From contig JAOPHQ010003983.1 of assembly GCA_030340625.1 (NCBI GenBank), forward strand, positions 137,001-201,000: a stretch of DNA of 64,000 nt, written 5' to 3'. The number at the start of each line of letters is the position of its first letter. The stretch's first letter is position 1. A program made the translations under genes and the position numbers. Below the pieces are notes generated by a model. It was not told the DNA's origin and made no database searches. It saw only the letters and a program-made list of their open reading frames with translations. Shown in pieces: positions 35,249 through 48,400 of this stretch. This DNA is from Merluccius polli (taxonomy: Eukaryota > Chordata > Actinopteri > Gadiformes > Merlucciidae).

Positions 35249-36383
35249 ATGTGGGACCAAGCAGCCAAGCCCACGGACCACGAGAGGGGCCGCACCTTCA
35301 TGGAGGCCATTAGCGAGAAGTACAGCCCGGAGAACTTCCCCTACCGCCGGGGGCCCGGCATGGGGGTGGTGGTGGTACCGACGGTTGGCCCCCAGGGCTC
35401 CCCCATGAAAGGTTGGGAACAGGGCCTGCTCTGAACTTTAACTGTTGTTTGAATATTTTCGCTAGCACACTGCCAGTAGGCGTGCCATAGAATGGGTTTC
35501 GGTTCCGATACCAAATCAATACTTTTTGCAGTACCTTACTTTTTCGCAAAATAAAAAATAGAGATGGCTAGGGTTCCATTTCATTCCTTCAGCTGGAATT
35601 TATAGAACCACAGTTACATTTGTAACCTTCGTCAATATTTTCAGCTTAGTTTAGTGTAGTTTAATTTTCTCATTTAATAGCAAGTTAAGCAAAAGCAATA
35701 TGTATGAACAGAAACATTTTTTTAATCCCTTAAGCACTTCTTGTATGTTCATATGTCCTGGCACTTAGTATCTTAGCACTTAGTATATTATCACTTAGCA
35801 TCTTACTCTAGCTATCTCTGTTGTACACTAGCAATAGGTTAACTTTGCAATTGGAATTGGAAATTGAAACTTGTTCTAGTGACATCCTTACTGTACCGAC
35901 AGCGATATATTGTTGCACTTTCTCCTGACAAATGTACATATTGTAAGTGGCTTTGGACAAAAGCGTCTGCTAAATGCCCTAAATGTAAATGTTATCATTG
36001 AGAGTCCATAGCAATTATGTTGTGGACGTTTTATGAAAATAGCGCAAACGCATCATTCTCTCCCTCTCTGCAAGGAGCGGGGGACACTGGAGGACCTGTG
36101 CATTTTGTGCATTGAGTCTTATAAAATACTTGTAGGATCCATCATAAATTGTGGTGGTTTTATTAACATGTTGCACATTGTACACGTACTGGTCCCTTCA
36201 CTGGTCATGCTTTTTTTTATTCTTACCCCATTTATTTTCCTAAATTCCCTCACATCTTTGCCTTTCTTCCCTGTTGATTTTGAGTGTTCTTTATTTCTGC
36301 CCTTTGGCATCCCTAGCAATGACAATGTAAATGAATCTTTCCTGTTTATCTATATCTATAAAAACCTACATATGAACACACAT

Positions 36384-36466
<83 letters not shown>

Positions 36467-39400
36467 AGCATAAGTAAATGTGGCTTGTTACCTGCAGACC
36501 GGCTGAACCTGCCCAGTATACTGGTGTTGAACGGCAGTGGGATCTCCCGGGCCGGGGACCAGGTGGAGATCGCAGCTTTCTGCGCCCACGTCATGGAGCT
36601 GGACCTGTCTCATAACACGCTCCAGGACTGGAGAGAGGTAACTACACAATTTCCCCTTTAACACAAAGAAACGTTTGACCTTTTATTTAATCAGGTATGC
36701 CTCATTGAGATCGCTCTTACAAGACCTGACCAAGTGAAATTCACCCAGTTGAGTTCAGTACATGCCAGGACTTTCTCAACCGAGTATTTGAGTTCCGCTG
36801 GCTTTGCCCCCCCCCCCCCCCCCCCCCCCCCCTCCGACCATCTCCCCCCCACCCCCCCGAACATCTCTGGTGTGTCTCCAGATTAGTAAGATCGTCTCCA
36901 ACATCCCCAACTTGGATTTCCTCAACCTGAGCTTCAACCCACTGGCGGGCGTTGCACTGGGGCCGGGCCGCGGTGAAGCCTTCTGTCATGTGCGACGTCT
37001 GGTCCTCAACAACACACAGGTGTCCTGGGACACGGTCTTCGCCCTCACACGGGACATGCCCGAGTAAGACCTTCTCGACAACGTCAAAACAGAGCTTGTT
37101 CGTGGTGTCTCTCGGATTGGTTGTAGGGCATGCAAAACTAAAAACGTATCCGTGTGTATATTGTATACGGTGTGAATGTTGAAAAATGACATTAGATTGT
37201 GTTATTCTCAGAATTTAACTATTGTCGTCTTGTTCTATTGTTCTATACTATTTACTCAAAGCCTCCTTCTCTTTGGAGCATGCATACGTCAAAGTCCAAA
37301 ATTTGTAATATTAGGAGAAAAAATACTTAAAACAGGATATACCTAAAGCCCACCCTCTGTAGCACAACCTACAACCACTTACAGAATTCCTTTCAATCGT
37401 CTTTCCTCATATTTACTTATTTTCATTCTCTCAATATGTGTCAATGCGACTCTTGGGGGCGCCAACTTTCAATCTTGTCCCAACTTTGTTTGCGCCGCTA
37501 GGCTTGAGGAGCTGTTCTTGTGCCGCAACAAGTACGACAGTGTGCCGGCCGCCACCGTGCCCTGCCCCACGCTGCGGCTGCTGCACATCACCGACAACAG
37601 CCTCCAGGACTGGGAGGAGGTGCGCAAGTTTGGCTCCATATTCCCCAGTCTGGACACCCTGGTGATGGCCAACAACAACCTGGCCTCCATACAGGACAGT
37701 GGGGGCGTTCTGAAGAGCCTCTTCCCCAACCTGCGCAGCATCAACCTGCACAACTCAGGTCAGGAGACATGTATATTAGACCCTATATTAGAGGCTTGTC
37801 GCTAAAGTATGAAATCGAGATCAGTATGTCAGTGTATTAAAAAGAACAACATAAAATTCCTGGCACTCAGGGTAGGTTTCAGAGAGCCCAGGGCAGGGAC
37901 GTTGGAAATATTTTCTGGGAGGGGGTGCTGTGAATATGGTGGGGGGGGGGGGGGCATGGGGCATGGACTACTTCACCCCTCGCACCGTTATCACTTCTTT
38001 CATGGTACCCCACCCTGGACAGCACTGTCCAACACAGCAGTGCTGATTAGACTTAGATGTTTACAAATAATCTCATATCCCATATCAATCATGAAACCTT
38101 AATAAAATCCTTTAATAAAAAGTGCAAAATCAAAAATCATTAGGCAAATGATTGGCCCATTTGTAGCCTACTTGAACAAGAGACCACTTCTGAATGAAGG
38201 CTGGCTATTCCATATAGTCATATATCTTAAAAATATATAGTGTGAAATGGAACATGAGGCCAAATAAATATAGGCAAAAATAGACAAATAGGTCCCTGCA
38301 GTTAGCTCAGCTGGTGCATGAATAGGTACCTGCAGCCACATTTAAACCACATTCATGAAAGCTACTTTCCATCTGTTCAGTCTTGACTCTTGCACATTAA
38401 GACGTACTCCTGCCTTCATCCAAGCCACGTCTGTGAAACCAGCTGTTAACACCGTTCTTTTGACCGGGCATTTTAAGTAACACGAGACATGAGAGACACT
38501 TCCAACTCAACTGCCACACATTAAAATTCATGAAATAATGATACATTTTTGGTCCCATTTCAAAATGGCTCAAATCAATAAACAGGCTATAATAGAGCTG
38601 GCTATAATAGAGGTGGCAGCTAGTCTTGGTCACTTGGTCACCCGCTTGGCTACGTAGCCAGGAGGGAAATCAGACTCCAACCCATTAATTCGGTGTGAAC
38701 ATAGACAGAAATAGGAATAGAAGGAAATCGATAAACTGAAATTACGTGGGATTGCAATGCAGTTCATGAAACATCATTTTCTGTTGGTTAATGCCAACCT
38801 TGATAACCATTAATAACTAACCTAAATAATTAAAAGTAAATGACGGATTTCTGTTGTCCATCACTTTAAGCCTCACTCACACACAAACAGTAGGCACACT
38901 GAGACAAAAACTAAAACCAGTCACACAGTGTACTGGTTTTAATAGACCATTCCCAAATATAGTTCTTCAAATCAGCTTTCAGCTGTGTTGTTAATAGTAT
39001 AATATAGCATAGTTATTTGGGGATTATGATGATCTGTAACTACGCTTGCTGTCTTGATCCCCTAAAAACATTCTTTTATCATTTTGAAGTCATAAATGTG
39101 TAAACAAACTAAAAAGTAAAACTTTTACTATTTTTGGCTCATTTGCAGGTGCACTGGAACATTATGGATTTTATTTGTTTTGATCATGGATAGTTTGACA
39201 GCACTGATCTGACCTACATCACCTTTTATTAATTTAAGAATAAAAACATTAACATAATTGTGGAGCAAGTTGTGTCACCACAGACACATAATTGTGGAGC
39301 AAGTTGTGTCACCACGGATGGTGTCGGATGAAAATTTCAGGTCTTAGATGCCCAAGCCCAAACCTGTTCCTCTCATTCTTAATGCAGATTGGCAATAACT

Positions 39401-42400
39401 TTTCCCAGGTTTTTCTTTTCTTTCTGCCAGCCAACGGGGAAGCAGAGCCTAAAAAGTCTTGTGGCCATAGAGCAGTTCTCCAAGAAGTGGATTGATTCTC
39501 CATGGGTGGAGGAGTGTGACAGTCGTGGCCCGGGGAGGCCTGTCTAGGAAGGGCAGGGAATATTCTGGAGCCCTTCAAGCTCCTCCACCCTTCCTCCATT
39601 CCCTCCATGGCCATGGGGACTCAGCGAGTGGAAGGGCGATGGTAGATTAGCTTCTGCATCTGTGCCCAGTTCGTATTTGTGCCAATTTTTACAGAGGGGC
39701 GCGGTTTAGCTCGTGAGCTGCCATAGCCATTAGCGAAGCCAATGGAAGCTAGCTTCCCCAGTGGCGGTCTCCAAAAACCGCAAATTTTACTTGCTATGTC
39801 AACACTTTGCAACGTCGGGTTGTGCATTTAAATGCGCCAAACATTGCACAAAGACTGTTTATCATAAGTTATGTGCTCATGTTAATGTTACTTTCTGTGC
39901 GCTGCTGCTTCATAAACCAAACGGACCATGGACATAACCAAAGTTACACACTTAATATACGGAGCCAGCATGCCATCTACACCAGTCTTCTAAGCAATGG
40001 ACAAGCTACACCGCCAGTTCATTGCGGAAAGGAGAGAGAAAATCGACCTTACAAAATTATCTTATACTTAATATCAACCCTTCTGATGGCCGGGGATATT
40101 CAACCAAACCCGGGGCCTCACCTGAGTGCTTTTGCTGACGGGCAACTTTCCCCCGGCTGTGTCTGGGTCGAATCCAACTTCGGTTGTCCCTGCATCGGCG
40201 GGCATGGGTGATGGATGGATGACCTTCGGTGGAAGACGCCAACAAACGCGAGGAAACGAAGGTGTTTTGTGGACTGCTATGGCGGAATCATCATTCCTCC
40301 TAAGGAATGACCACGGTGACAACAAGCTTCCCTCTCAACGCGCACCGATGCAAGCGGAGGTCTTGTTCATTGTCGGGGCACTGGCGGAGGACGGGGTCAG
40401 ATCGGGACTACTGCCGGATGTGGTGGCACACGCCATCATGACCTGCTAACTCCCGATGACAACGACACTGGGATTACAGATAGCTTTCCACCTGTCGGCC
40501 TATCCAGTCTATCCAGCGTCAATGTGCCGGCGGTGAACGGTGGGGAATCTACCCCAAACGCGGACAAAGTGCTGTTGGACAATAGCACAAATGGACCAAG
40601 ATCATCACTCTCTGTCAATGAATCCTCCTTGATAACAGATAGACAATTCATGGACACGGTCTTCGCAAGAACAGGTCTACATATTCTTCACCTCAATGTA
40701 AGAAGTCTTTTCAACAAACTTGATGAAATCAGGCTACTTTTCTGCAAAAGTAAGATCGCAGTGTTGAGTTTTTCTGAAACATGGCTAGATAGCTCCATAG
40801 GTGACTCTGAGATAGAAATTGAAAACTACACTGTTGTCAGAAAGGACAGAAACCGTAAAGGAGGAGGTGTCTGTGTTTACATTCGAGCAGACATAGGGTT
40901 TAATGTTAGACCAGAATTAGACCATGCTGACGTAGAAGCCGTATGGCTTGACATTTTATTACCTAAATCCAAACCCATTTTGATAGGAGCCTGTTACCGG
41001 GCACCGGATCAACATAACTTTTATGAACTACTGGAAGAAACTTGTGCAAAATCTGTGGACTTTGTTAAATCTGATGTGATAATAATTGGTGATTTAAATA
41101 TACATCTTGAAGAAAGATTCCTCAATATGTAAAGCACTGAGGTCTTTCTGCAACCTATTTGATTTATACCAGTTGATTACACAATTCACAAGGGTTTGTG
41201 CTGACACTCAATTATTATTAAATCATTGATTTAATATTTGTATCAGATCAATCCAAAATATTGAAAAGTGGAGTAATAGACTATGGCCTCAGTGATCATT
41301 CTATGATTTTCTGTACACACAAAATCAAGAAAGTGCAGTTTAATTGCCAGATCTGTTGTGTAGGACAAGATGTTGATATCCCTATAACATACATGGGCAC
41401 CAATGAGACTCTGTGGGAAGGTCCAGTGAGTGATGGTATCCTTGGCTTATCAAGTGGGCGCCCTCCTTCTTGGGTGTTTCGCTGATAGGCCCACGACACC
41501 TCCAGAGGGTTCAACAGTGAATCCCAGCGTCCGGGGTTCACCCCCTAGATGCCATCGACTCATTTGAAAACCCAGGGGGAGTCCTTCCTCTTCATCCACA
41601 GCCACTGGCTCCCCTTTTCAGCACCTTCCCTCGCACTCCCATCTCCCTGAGTAGCCTGGATGTTGAGGTGGCTACAAATCCTCTGCAGCCTACTTCTACT
41701 GGGCGTACCTTCGCTCTCCAGCCCCGTTGCTGCACATCGGCTGCAAGCTCAGCGTACCTCAGCCTCTTCCGCTCATAGGCCTCCTCCACTGAACTCTCCC
41801 AGGGCACTGTGAGCTCAATGATGTAGACAAGCTTGATGGAGGCTGACCACATAACAAGGTCTGGTCGCAGGTTGGTAGACGCAATCTCAGCTGGGAAGCA
41901 GAGTTTCTGGCCCAAGTCTGCCACCAGCTTCCAGTCCCGTGCCCCACCCAGCTGACCAGCACCCGGTCCTACGGAGGTGAGGTTGGCTTGACCCTCACCC
42001 TCTCGGACAAATGATGTTGCCTGCCAGCGGGATGACGGGGGAGGAAGGGCGTTCACGCTTGTCTGCCGACTCTCTAGCACTGCTGCAAGACTCTTTAAGA
42101 CCTGGTTGTGCCGCCAGGTGTAACGGCCTTGAGTGAGGCTGGTCTTGCAGCCCACTAGGATGTGCTTCAGCGATGCTGTACTTGGACACAGAAGGCATGT
42201 GGGGTCTTCGCCATACCACTGGCTTAGGTTGTGGGAGAAGGTAGGACATCATAGGCAGCCCTGATGGTAAAACTCGCCCTGAATGTCTCCATTTCCCACA
42301 GCTCTTGCCAGGAGATCTTCCTCTTCTCTATTCCTTCCCATGCCATCCACTTCCCTTGTTTTGCTTGCGCCACAGCTTGTGCGCACCTTCCTGCTTCCTC

Positions 42401-45400
42401 GTCCCGATGTACCTCCTGGAGCACCAGCTTGCGTCTCTGAGATGGAGTGGCCTTGCTCCAGGTTGGTGTGCTGGCCCCAAGGCCAAGACCACTTCTCCCC
42501 TCCTGCACTTGGCCCACGATGTCCCTGTGTCTGAGTGCTGCCTTTGCCTGCTCAGTTGCAGTCTGTGGGGTCCACTTCCTCCCGGTGGCCAGGATAGGGG
42601 CAGCTTGGGCTACAACTGGATCACTTGAATCCAGTAGCATAATTTCCATCCTGACTTTGGCGCATTTGTACTCCTCTGACAGACTGGAAATGGGCAGATC
42701 TAACATCCCTTTGCCATAGAGCCCAATACTGCTGAGACACCTGGGAAGGCCAAGCCACTTCCTTGCATATGAGCTAACTAGCCTCTGCAGCTTTTCCACC
42801 TTCGAGAGCGGGACCTCATACAAGGTTAGTGGCCACATGAGACGTGGAAGTAGACCATACTGCATGCACCAGAGCTTCAGCTTGCCAGGGAGCAGGGTTT
42901 TGTCGATGTTATCCAGGCCGCTGGCTACCTCCTTCCTGAGCTGATCTACCTGCGCTTTGTCTTTGAGGAAGGCATCATACCAGCGACCTAGGCTCTTCAC
43001 AGGCTTCTCTGAGACCGTTGGAATAGGTTCCTTGCCAATGTGGAATTGATGGTCTGACAGTTTCCCCTTAACAATGTAGATGCTTCTGGACTTGCTCAGT
43101 TTGATGTTCATGCGAGACAGCTTGATGTTTTCCTGGAGCTTTCTTAGTAGCCGTACGGTGCAAGCCTTTGTTGTGGTGAGTGTTGTAAGGTCATCCATGT
43201 AGGCTCTGACAGGCAGCAGCCTCAGGCCAGGTCTTATTCGCTGTCCGCCAACCACCCATCGAGAGGCCCGGATGATCACTTCCATGGCCATGGTGAAGGC
43301 CAGCGGGGAGGTGGTGCAGCCGGCCATGATTCCCACTTCCAGATGTTGCCATGCTGTGGTGTACTCGGCTGTTATCAAGCAGAGCTGGATATCCTGGAAG
43401 TAGGCCTTGACAAGGGTTGTGAAGGCAGCTGGGACCTTGAAGGAGTCAAAGGCTGTCCACAGAAGGTTGTGAGGGACTGAGCCAAAGGCATTAGCAAGAT
43501 CCAGGAAAACCACGTGAAGATCTGTTCCCTCGTTCTTGGTGACCTGGATCTGGTGCCAGATGACACCGGCATGTTCCACACAACCAGAGAAGCCTGAGAT
43601 GCCTGCCTTCTGTATTGACGTGTCAATCAGGTTGTTTCTTTGCAGGTATCCTGCCAGCCGGTGAGCGACTACGCTGAAGAAGATTTTTCCCTCTACATTT
43701 AGAAGGCTGATTTTTTTAGTTCTTTTTCTTGGGAATAAGGATCCCTTCGGCTCTCCACCAGGACGTTGGTATCTCCTTTTGCCACACGACCCTCATCAGC
43801 TTCCAGAGAAATCGCAGGACATGTGGTGTGTTTTTGTAGAGCCTGTATGGAACTCCGTTGGAGCCTGGAGCTGATGCAGCCCTTGCTCTACGCACAGACT
43901 TGTCTACTTCGCTTCCATCTGGGTGGGCTGATGTCTAGTTGGTGCTCTGGGGGATTGACTGGTGGCATGTCGGGTGGGAGCGTAAGCTCTTCATGGCTTC
44001 GGTCATCTGTGCAGGACTTTCTCAGATGTTCTCCCAAGTCGGCCTTTGACACTGAGAGACTTCCGCTCTTCTCCTTTGTGAAGATGCTCTTCACAAATTT
44101 GAAGGGATCTTTGTAGAAGCGTGATCTTGTTTGCTCCTTCCTTCTGCACTTCCTTAGTAGGTTTTCAGCTCTCCTCAGTGTCGCAAGCCTGCTCTGGATC
44201 TCTCCCTGCAGCAGGTTTATGCTCTCCTTCTCCTCCTCTGTGGCCTTCCTCCAATGTTTCTTCAGCTGCCTCCTCTCTTTGACCAGGCGATCTATTTCTG
44301 TCTGCCTTCTGGACTTACTGGGAATTGACGGAGTAGATTGTTTGCCTTCGACCACTCCGAACTGTTCCACTCCATAAGCATAGATTAGATTGCCCATTCT
44401 CTCCAATTTCTTCATGGTGGTGCCTCTGATCCCTTCTAGGATGTTGCAGAGATCAATGTTGACCTCCTTCTACAGTGTCTTATCGCAGGATTTTGGCCAC
44501 TTGATTAATGGCCTTCGCCCCTGGATCTTCTTTTCCGCTGCCGGGCATAATGGGTTGGGTTCGGGTTGCGCGACCTTGCTTAGGTCTTCCTCCTCTGGGA
44601 CAGGGGTGTTGATGTCCTGCAGGCTGTGGATTCTGTCCTGCTGCTGAACTTTAGTCGACTGACGCGACCTGCTTCTCAAAAGTAGCTGTCAATGCGATTT
44701 CCCTTTTGACCCTTCTTTAGGCACCCTTTCTTGCCTTGGTGTATTTTCAGGCCTTGGATGGAAGTAACCTTTGTCCAACCACATAAACAGCTCTGGAGCT
44801 TGTGTCCTACTGTAGTTGTTGGAGCCTCAGGTATGCTGATCATCAATCTCGTAGTCTGTTCCGTTCCTATGTTCGTTACCGGGTTGTCTGCCGATGAGCC
44901 ATCTTCCGCCCCCGCTCTCGCTGGCTCAGGGGCCATAATACAATTAAAGCCAGATCTCTGAAAAACTACAGCAAGGATGCTTTGTTTACACTGATAATGG
45001 ATACAGATTGGTCTCCAGTATTCAATTGTGCAGAGGTGGATAAAGCTTGGGTATACTTTAAATCATTGTTTCTGGTAGCGGTTGACACTCTTGCTCCAGT
45101 TAAAAAACATCACAATTAAAGTCAGAACAAAGCCCTGGATAAATGCAGACATTTTAAAAGCCATTAAGATAAGAAATTATCTTTTTTAATTCATTTAGGA
45201 AGAGTAAAGATGAGAATTTGTTCATGGAGTATAAAAAACAAAAGAATGAGGTAAACTGATTGATTAGGAAAGCCAAGGTGGGATTTTTTAATGATAAAAT
45301 AGCAGAAAATAGGAATGACCCAAGGAAGTTATGGAAGACCTTGAAGCTTTTAGGATACAGCAAAACAGTCAAGACTAAGGGCCCTATTTTGCCGGTCTGA

Positions 45401-48400
45401 AACGCAAGTATGAAACGCAAAGCGCAAGTGGCTTTGTGGGCGGATCTTGGGCGCTGTTGCTATTATGCCGGCGGGATAAATGACTCTTGCGCCCAGCGCA
45501 AATCTAAAATGGGTTGGTCTGAAGTAGCTACATTAGTCATAGGTGTGGTTTGGGCGTAACGTGCAATAAACCAATCAGAGCGTCGGCGCACATTCCCTTT
45601 AAAAGCAGGCGCGCTTGTTCCATGGCGAGCACATCGCGCATCGCCACTACTGGACCCAGACGTGTCCAATCCCGCCGTAGCGCGCGCATGCCTATCAGAG
45701 GGAAACATAATTAGTTCTTCTGTTTAAATCTTTTCAGCTTTTCATTTTCCGTTGACAAAATGTAAATAAAGAAATGTCACAAAGACATACTTTTCGATGT
45801 TTTGGCCTCACTCTCACTGAATCACGAGGTTATGAATGCATGGTGATATATTTACAATGTGGTCTAACATTAGACCGAGATTACTTCGCTTATAGACAGT
45901 GTTTGAAGTGGACAAAAATAAGTGCCGGTACTGCGTACGACGGGGGGGGGGGGGGGGGGGGGGCGATTGTCGACGGGGGGGGGGGGGGGGGGGGGGGCGA
46001 TCATAACCCACCCCGGACCTACGACCGACGAGGGGGTGGGGGGGCAGCCTGTGACAAGTGCCGGTACGCAAGAAAAAGTGCCGGTACGCTAAAGGGTAAA
46101 ATGTAGAAGTGCCGGTACTGCATACCGGTGCGTACCGGCCCACTTCAAGCACTGCTTACAGATGATGCAGCTCTTCTGTCAAATAAGCTGAAGCGCATTT
46201 TCAGTATGCCGAATGTTCTTTCAGTTACACCGCGTCGTGTTTCTGTGTGTTTTCGATTATAAAACATTTCACGCGCTGTTGCTGGCATAATAAAAGGTGT
46301 CATCCTGGTGTCCTTATCTATGTGTCTTGCGACTATTGGTCAAACAGGTTAATTTGATCCGTCATTACTATTAGCCTGAATATTTTGGGTAACTGTGTAC
46401 GCTAGATTTATGCCTATTTTTCACATATGTGGTAATATTTTTGCTTGTATGTATGGTTTGCAAAAATGAGAACTGCTTCCTTTTAGATGAGAGAAGCAAA
46501 GTGTATGCACGTTGTACACACACTATGGCCAGGGACGGGTGGCCGTCGGGAGGTTCGGGAGATTTCCCCAACGGCCGGACGATTTCAGGCCGAGCCGGCC
46601 GGCCGTAATTATTTTTTTATTTTGTAATTTTTATTTTGTGTATTATTATTTTTGCGCCGGTCCAGATTTTTGGACCGCGCACCCCCCCCCCCCCCACCCC
46701 GTCAACAATCGCGCATCCCCCCCTGATTATGGCCAAGCATGCGCCCTTAAAATAGCGTCTGAATAAGCGCCACTGACTTTAGACTCGGTTTTTCCTGGTC
46801 TGTGGCGCAATTGTTTTGTGAAAGTGCAGAATAGCACCAGGGAACGTTTGCGCCGGGACACGCCTCCTGTTTTCGCTGAACCGCCCCCGGAGCGCAACTT
46901 CATTCCCCAAGTGAAGGACTTGCGCCTTGCGAGGGAAAATTCCAATGTGCGTCGGGTGCAAAATAGGAATTGTACAAGCGCCAGTGCACAAAGTCAATTG
47001 CGCTGAGTGCAAAATAGGGCCCTAAATCTTTTAACCTCAACCTAGATATTGAAGGCACAGTTATATCCGATAAATTAAAGGTGGCAAACAGTTTAAATAA
47101 TTATTTTACAACCATCGCTAACACACTGGTGAAAAAGTTGCCCAATCAAGCAGGGCTCTATGGTGACAATCATGTACAACAGTTTTATCAGCAGAAGGGA
47201 GTCCAAGCAGACACATTTTCCCTGATGAAAGTATCCAATGATTCAATTTTTCAAAAGCTTAACAGTCTAAATCCAAACAAAGCAACAGGTTTGGATAATT
47301 TTCCCACAAGGTTCATTCAAGATACTGCAAAAGTTATTGCTTCATGCATAACCCATATAACCAACTTGTCCATTGAACAAAGCACATTTCCAATCGAATT
47401 TAAAAGGGCGAGGGTAACCCCCTTATTCAAAAAAGGAAGTAAATTAGAGCAGGGAAACTATCACCCTGTATCAATATTATGTTGCCTCTCAAAAATAATG
47501 GAAAGGATTGTTTATGAGCAGATAGAAAACTACTTATCCTCACACAATCTTCTTTATGAATTTCAATCTGGTTTTAGAAAGTCACACTCTACTGATACTT
47601 GTCTGCTTTACTTGACCGATCACATCAAGAAAGAAGTGGATGAAGGAAAATATTGTGGTATGGTTATGTTACATCTTCAAAAAGATTTTGACACAGTTAA
47701 CCACACTATTCTGTTAGCTAAACTCAGGGCCTTGGGTTTCAACAATACATCACTTCAGTGGGTTCAGTCCTATTTGGAAGGCAGAACAAGTAGTGGATGT
47801 AAATGGGCTTATATCTAACCCACTCCCACTGTCATGTGGTGTCCCTCAAGGAAGCATCCTAGGGCCTCTATTTTTTCTGCTTTATATCAATGCCATGGAG
47901 TCAGCTTGTACCTGCAACCTCTATATAACCTCTTTATGCAGATGATGCAGCCCTCTTAGTCTCTCATCAAGATAAAGCTGTGGTGGAGAGTTTACTAAGT
48001 TCAGAACTTCAGAAGGTCAGTACATGGCTGTCTGAAAACAAGCTGTCCCTCCATTTAGGTAAAACTGAATCAATACTCTTTGGATCAAATTCAAAATTGA
48101 GGAAGTCACCTGGATTCGAGGTGGTAGTGGGTGAATCTGAGATCACAGCCAAACAAACTGTGACATACTTAGGTTGCATTCTTGACAATAAATTAACTGG
48201 GGAGGGTATGGCTGTGAAGGTTATTTCCAAAATAAATAAGAATAACATTTCTGGCTAGAATATCCCACCTAATTGATAGGAAAGCTCTGGAGATACTGGC
48301 TGGGGCCCTAGTACAAGGCCACTTTGACCACCAAGGCCACTTTCGCCGGGCAGAGGACGCAGCCGTTCCGCAGCGCAGCCGTTCCGCGGCGCTTACCTTC

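Larger units (their letters stand above)
41350..44940 (-). mobile_element. R2/Hero/NeSL-like LINE with restriction-like endonuclease
   Basis: The minus-strand element starts near 44936 with a zinc-finger segment (LQSCLCGWTKVTSIQGLKIH...C). It continues through a charged region to reverse transcriptase (VVFLDLANAFGSVPH, AYMDDLTTLTTT, 43579-42224), then HILVGCKTS and a restriction-like endonuclease segment (RPDLVMWSASIKLVYIIELT, EAYERKRLRYAEL, 42155-41592). Frame breaks occur between these blocks. GCCAGATCT occurs at both edges (41348 and about 44951), compatible with a target duplication. It lies inside the CR1-like LINE, after the SDH motif. Confidence 0.8.
45379..47022. mobile_element. Harbinger-type element, TSD TAA, nested in LINE
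   Basis: Termini GGGCCCTATTTTGC and GCAAAATAGGGCCC form inverted repeats, flanked by TAA at 45376-45378 and 47023-47025. Removing it restores KTVKT-KSFNLNLDIEG in the LINE. It carries two nested hAT MITEs and no clear transposase. Confidence 0.9.

Noticed and set aside
36346..36594. Open frames through the CA repeat (HTHT/VCVC)
   Set aside because: Microsatellite artefacts; the real coding exon is 36498-36637 on the + strand.
45774..46152. Glycine-rich and proline-rich open frames
   Set aside because: They come from two G runs inside a hAT MITE.
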